Assembly (NCBI GenBank): GCA_023418475.1
Contig: JAEZZO010000016.1
Location: forward strand, 1-64,000
DNA length: 64,000 bases
Origin: Bacillota bacterium
GTDB lineage: Bacteria > Bacillota > Clostridia > Lachnospirales > Lachnospiraceae
Reading direction: 5' to 3'
Shown piece after piece: positions 63,609 to 64,000 of this stretch. The position numbers and the translations under genes are program-made. The stretch's first letter is position 1, and each line of letters begins with the position of its first letter. The notes below the pieces were generated by a model. It was not told where the DNA came from, searched no databases, and saw nothing but the letters and a program-made list of their open reading frames with translations.

Positions 63609-64000
63609 TCAGTCAAAATCATTTTCCTCCCAATCAAGAAAATCTTCATAATTGTCCTCATATCCATCCATATCCTGGTATTGTTTCGAGCCATAGCGAA
63701 TATCCCTGCAATAATTTTCCAGCATCGTTGAATTTAGATATTCCAGAGACCCCTGACATACATCATCAAAATATTTCTTCATAAGTTTAATTAATTCCTC
63801 ATCCGATAATTCATCCATAGATTCATTTTTAAAATAATAAAAACACTCCTGTAAGCCTGTTAGTGTATCCATATAATTATCCTGATAAATGTATGGTGAA
63901 TCTGAGAATTCTATAATAATTTTTTGGATCACACCCCCTCCAAATTCAATACGGCCATTTTTCTCTAAAGCTTCCTTTCTGTTTTCCACCAGATCGTGTA
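63609..64000 (-). CDS. DUF6323-family protein, 5' end outside the window
   Basis: About 130 residues are visible, ending in an acidic tail (YEDNYEDFLDWEENDFD). The frame stays open past the GTG at 63989 to the right edge (HDL precedes VENRKEALEKNGRIEFGGG), so the gene continues beyond the window. GRIEFGGGVIQKIIIEFSDS, SPYIYQDNYMDTLTGLQECF and DDVCQGSLEYLNSTMLE match DUF6323 as I remember it. Function unknown; probably co-transcribed with the DUF6179 gene 57 nt downstream. Confidence 0.72.
   Translation of the reverse strand, partial: HDLVENRKEALEKNGRIEFGGGVIQKIIIEFSDSPYIYQDNYMDTLTGLQECFYYFKNESMDELSDEELIKLMKKYFDDVCQGSLEYLNSTMLENYCRDIRYGSKQYQDMDGYEDNYEDFLDWEENDFD

Overview
The window is an AT-rich, gene-dense stretch of a Gram-positive anaerobe of the class Clostridia, most likely a Lachnospiraceae member (Lachnoclostridium/Anaerocolumna-like). 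Evidence: strong AGGAGG-type ribosome binding sites, intrinsic terminators throughout, a T-box-controlled trp operon, V/A-type rather than F-type ATPases, PdxST with a MocR-type regulator, lone purE, and DUF6179/DUF6323 genes. The genus is an inference. No rRNA, tRNA, CRISPR array or intact insertion sequence was seen.

Region 1 (1-22308) is dominated by two complete, divergently oriented V-type ATPase operons. The left one (minus strand, 11173 to 2353) has the order F-I-K-E-C-G-A-B-D of the Enterococcus hirae Na+-ATPase, and its 16-kDa-type K subunit keeps all Na+ ligands. The right one (plus strand, 13366 to 22308) has a different order (G/H-like, C, I, K, F-type, E, A, B, D) and a single-hairpin K subunit that lacks the Na+ ligands. 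A LacI-type regulator lies between them, with two copies of a 16-nt candidate operator. Left of this block are a cytoplasmic PocR-domain chemoreceptor and the 5' end of a nitronate monooxygenase/FabK-like gene preceded by FabT-like palindromes.

Region 2 (22830-33179) holds an MscS/YbdG-like channel, a Ca2+ P-type ATPase, twin CrcB/Fluc fluoride channels, a TipA-like MerR regulator, a broken secreted-protein gene and an EAL-CBS-GGDEF signalling protein.

Region 3 (33451-42050) is a tryptophan operon, trpE-G-D-C-F-B-A followed by a second divergent trpD paralogue, behind a T-box leader with a UGG (Trp) specifier. purE follows on the opposite strand.

Region 4 (42850-64000) is mixed: a secreted trypsin-like protease with Ig-like domains, a glycerol-1-phosphate dehydrogenase (AraM type), an OmpR-family two-component system, an alpha-xylosidase, a NagZ-like lipoprotein, a tocopherol-cyclase-like protein, an O-antigen-ligase-like membrane protein, pdxST with divergent pdxR, a YgjP-type metallopeptidase, a HAD phosphatase, a divergent PlsY-like protein, and DUF6179 and DUF6323 genes; the last runs off the right edge.

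The most unusual signals are regulatory. A tandem 25-nt repeat ahead of the right operon's ntpC could form alternative Shine-Dalgarno/anti-Shine-Dalgarno hairpins. A conserved AAAGTTCGT motif sits just after three intrinsic terminators. A set of long intergenic palindromes has TTGTRTAC-like arms.
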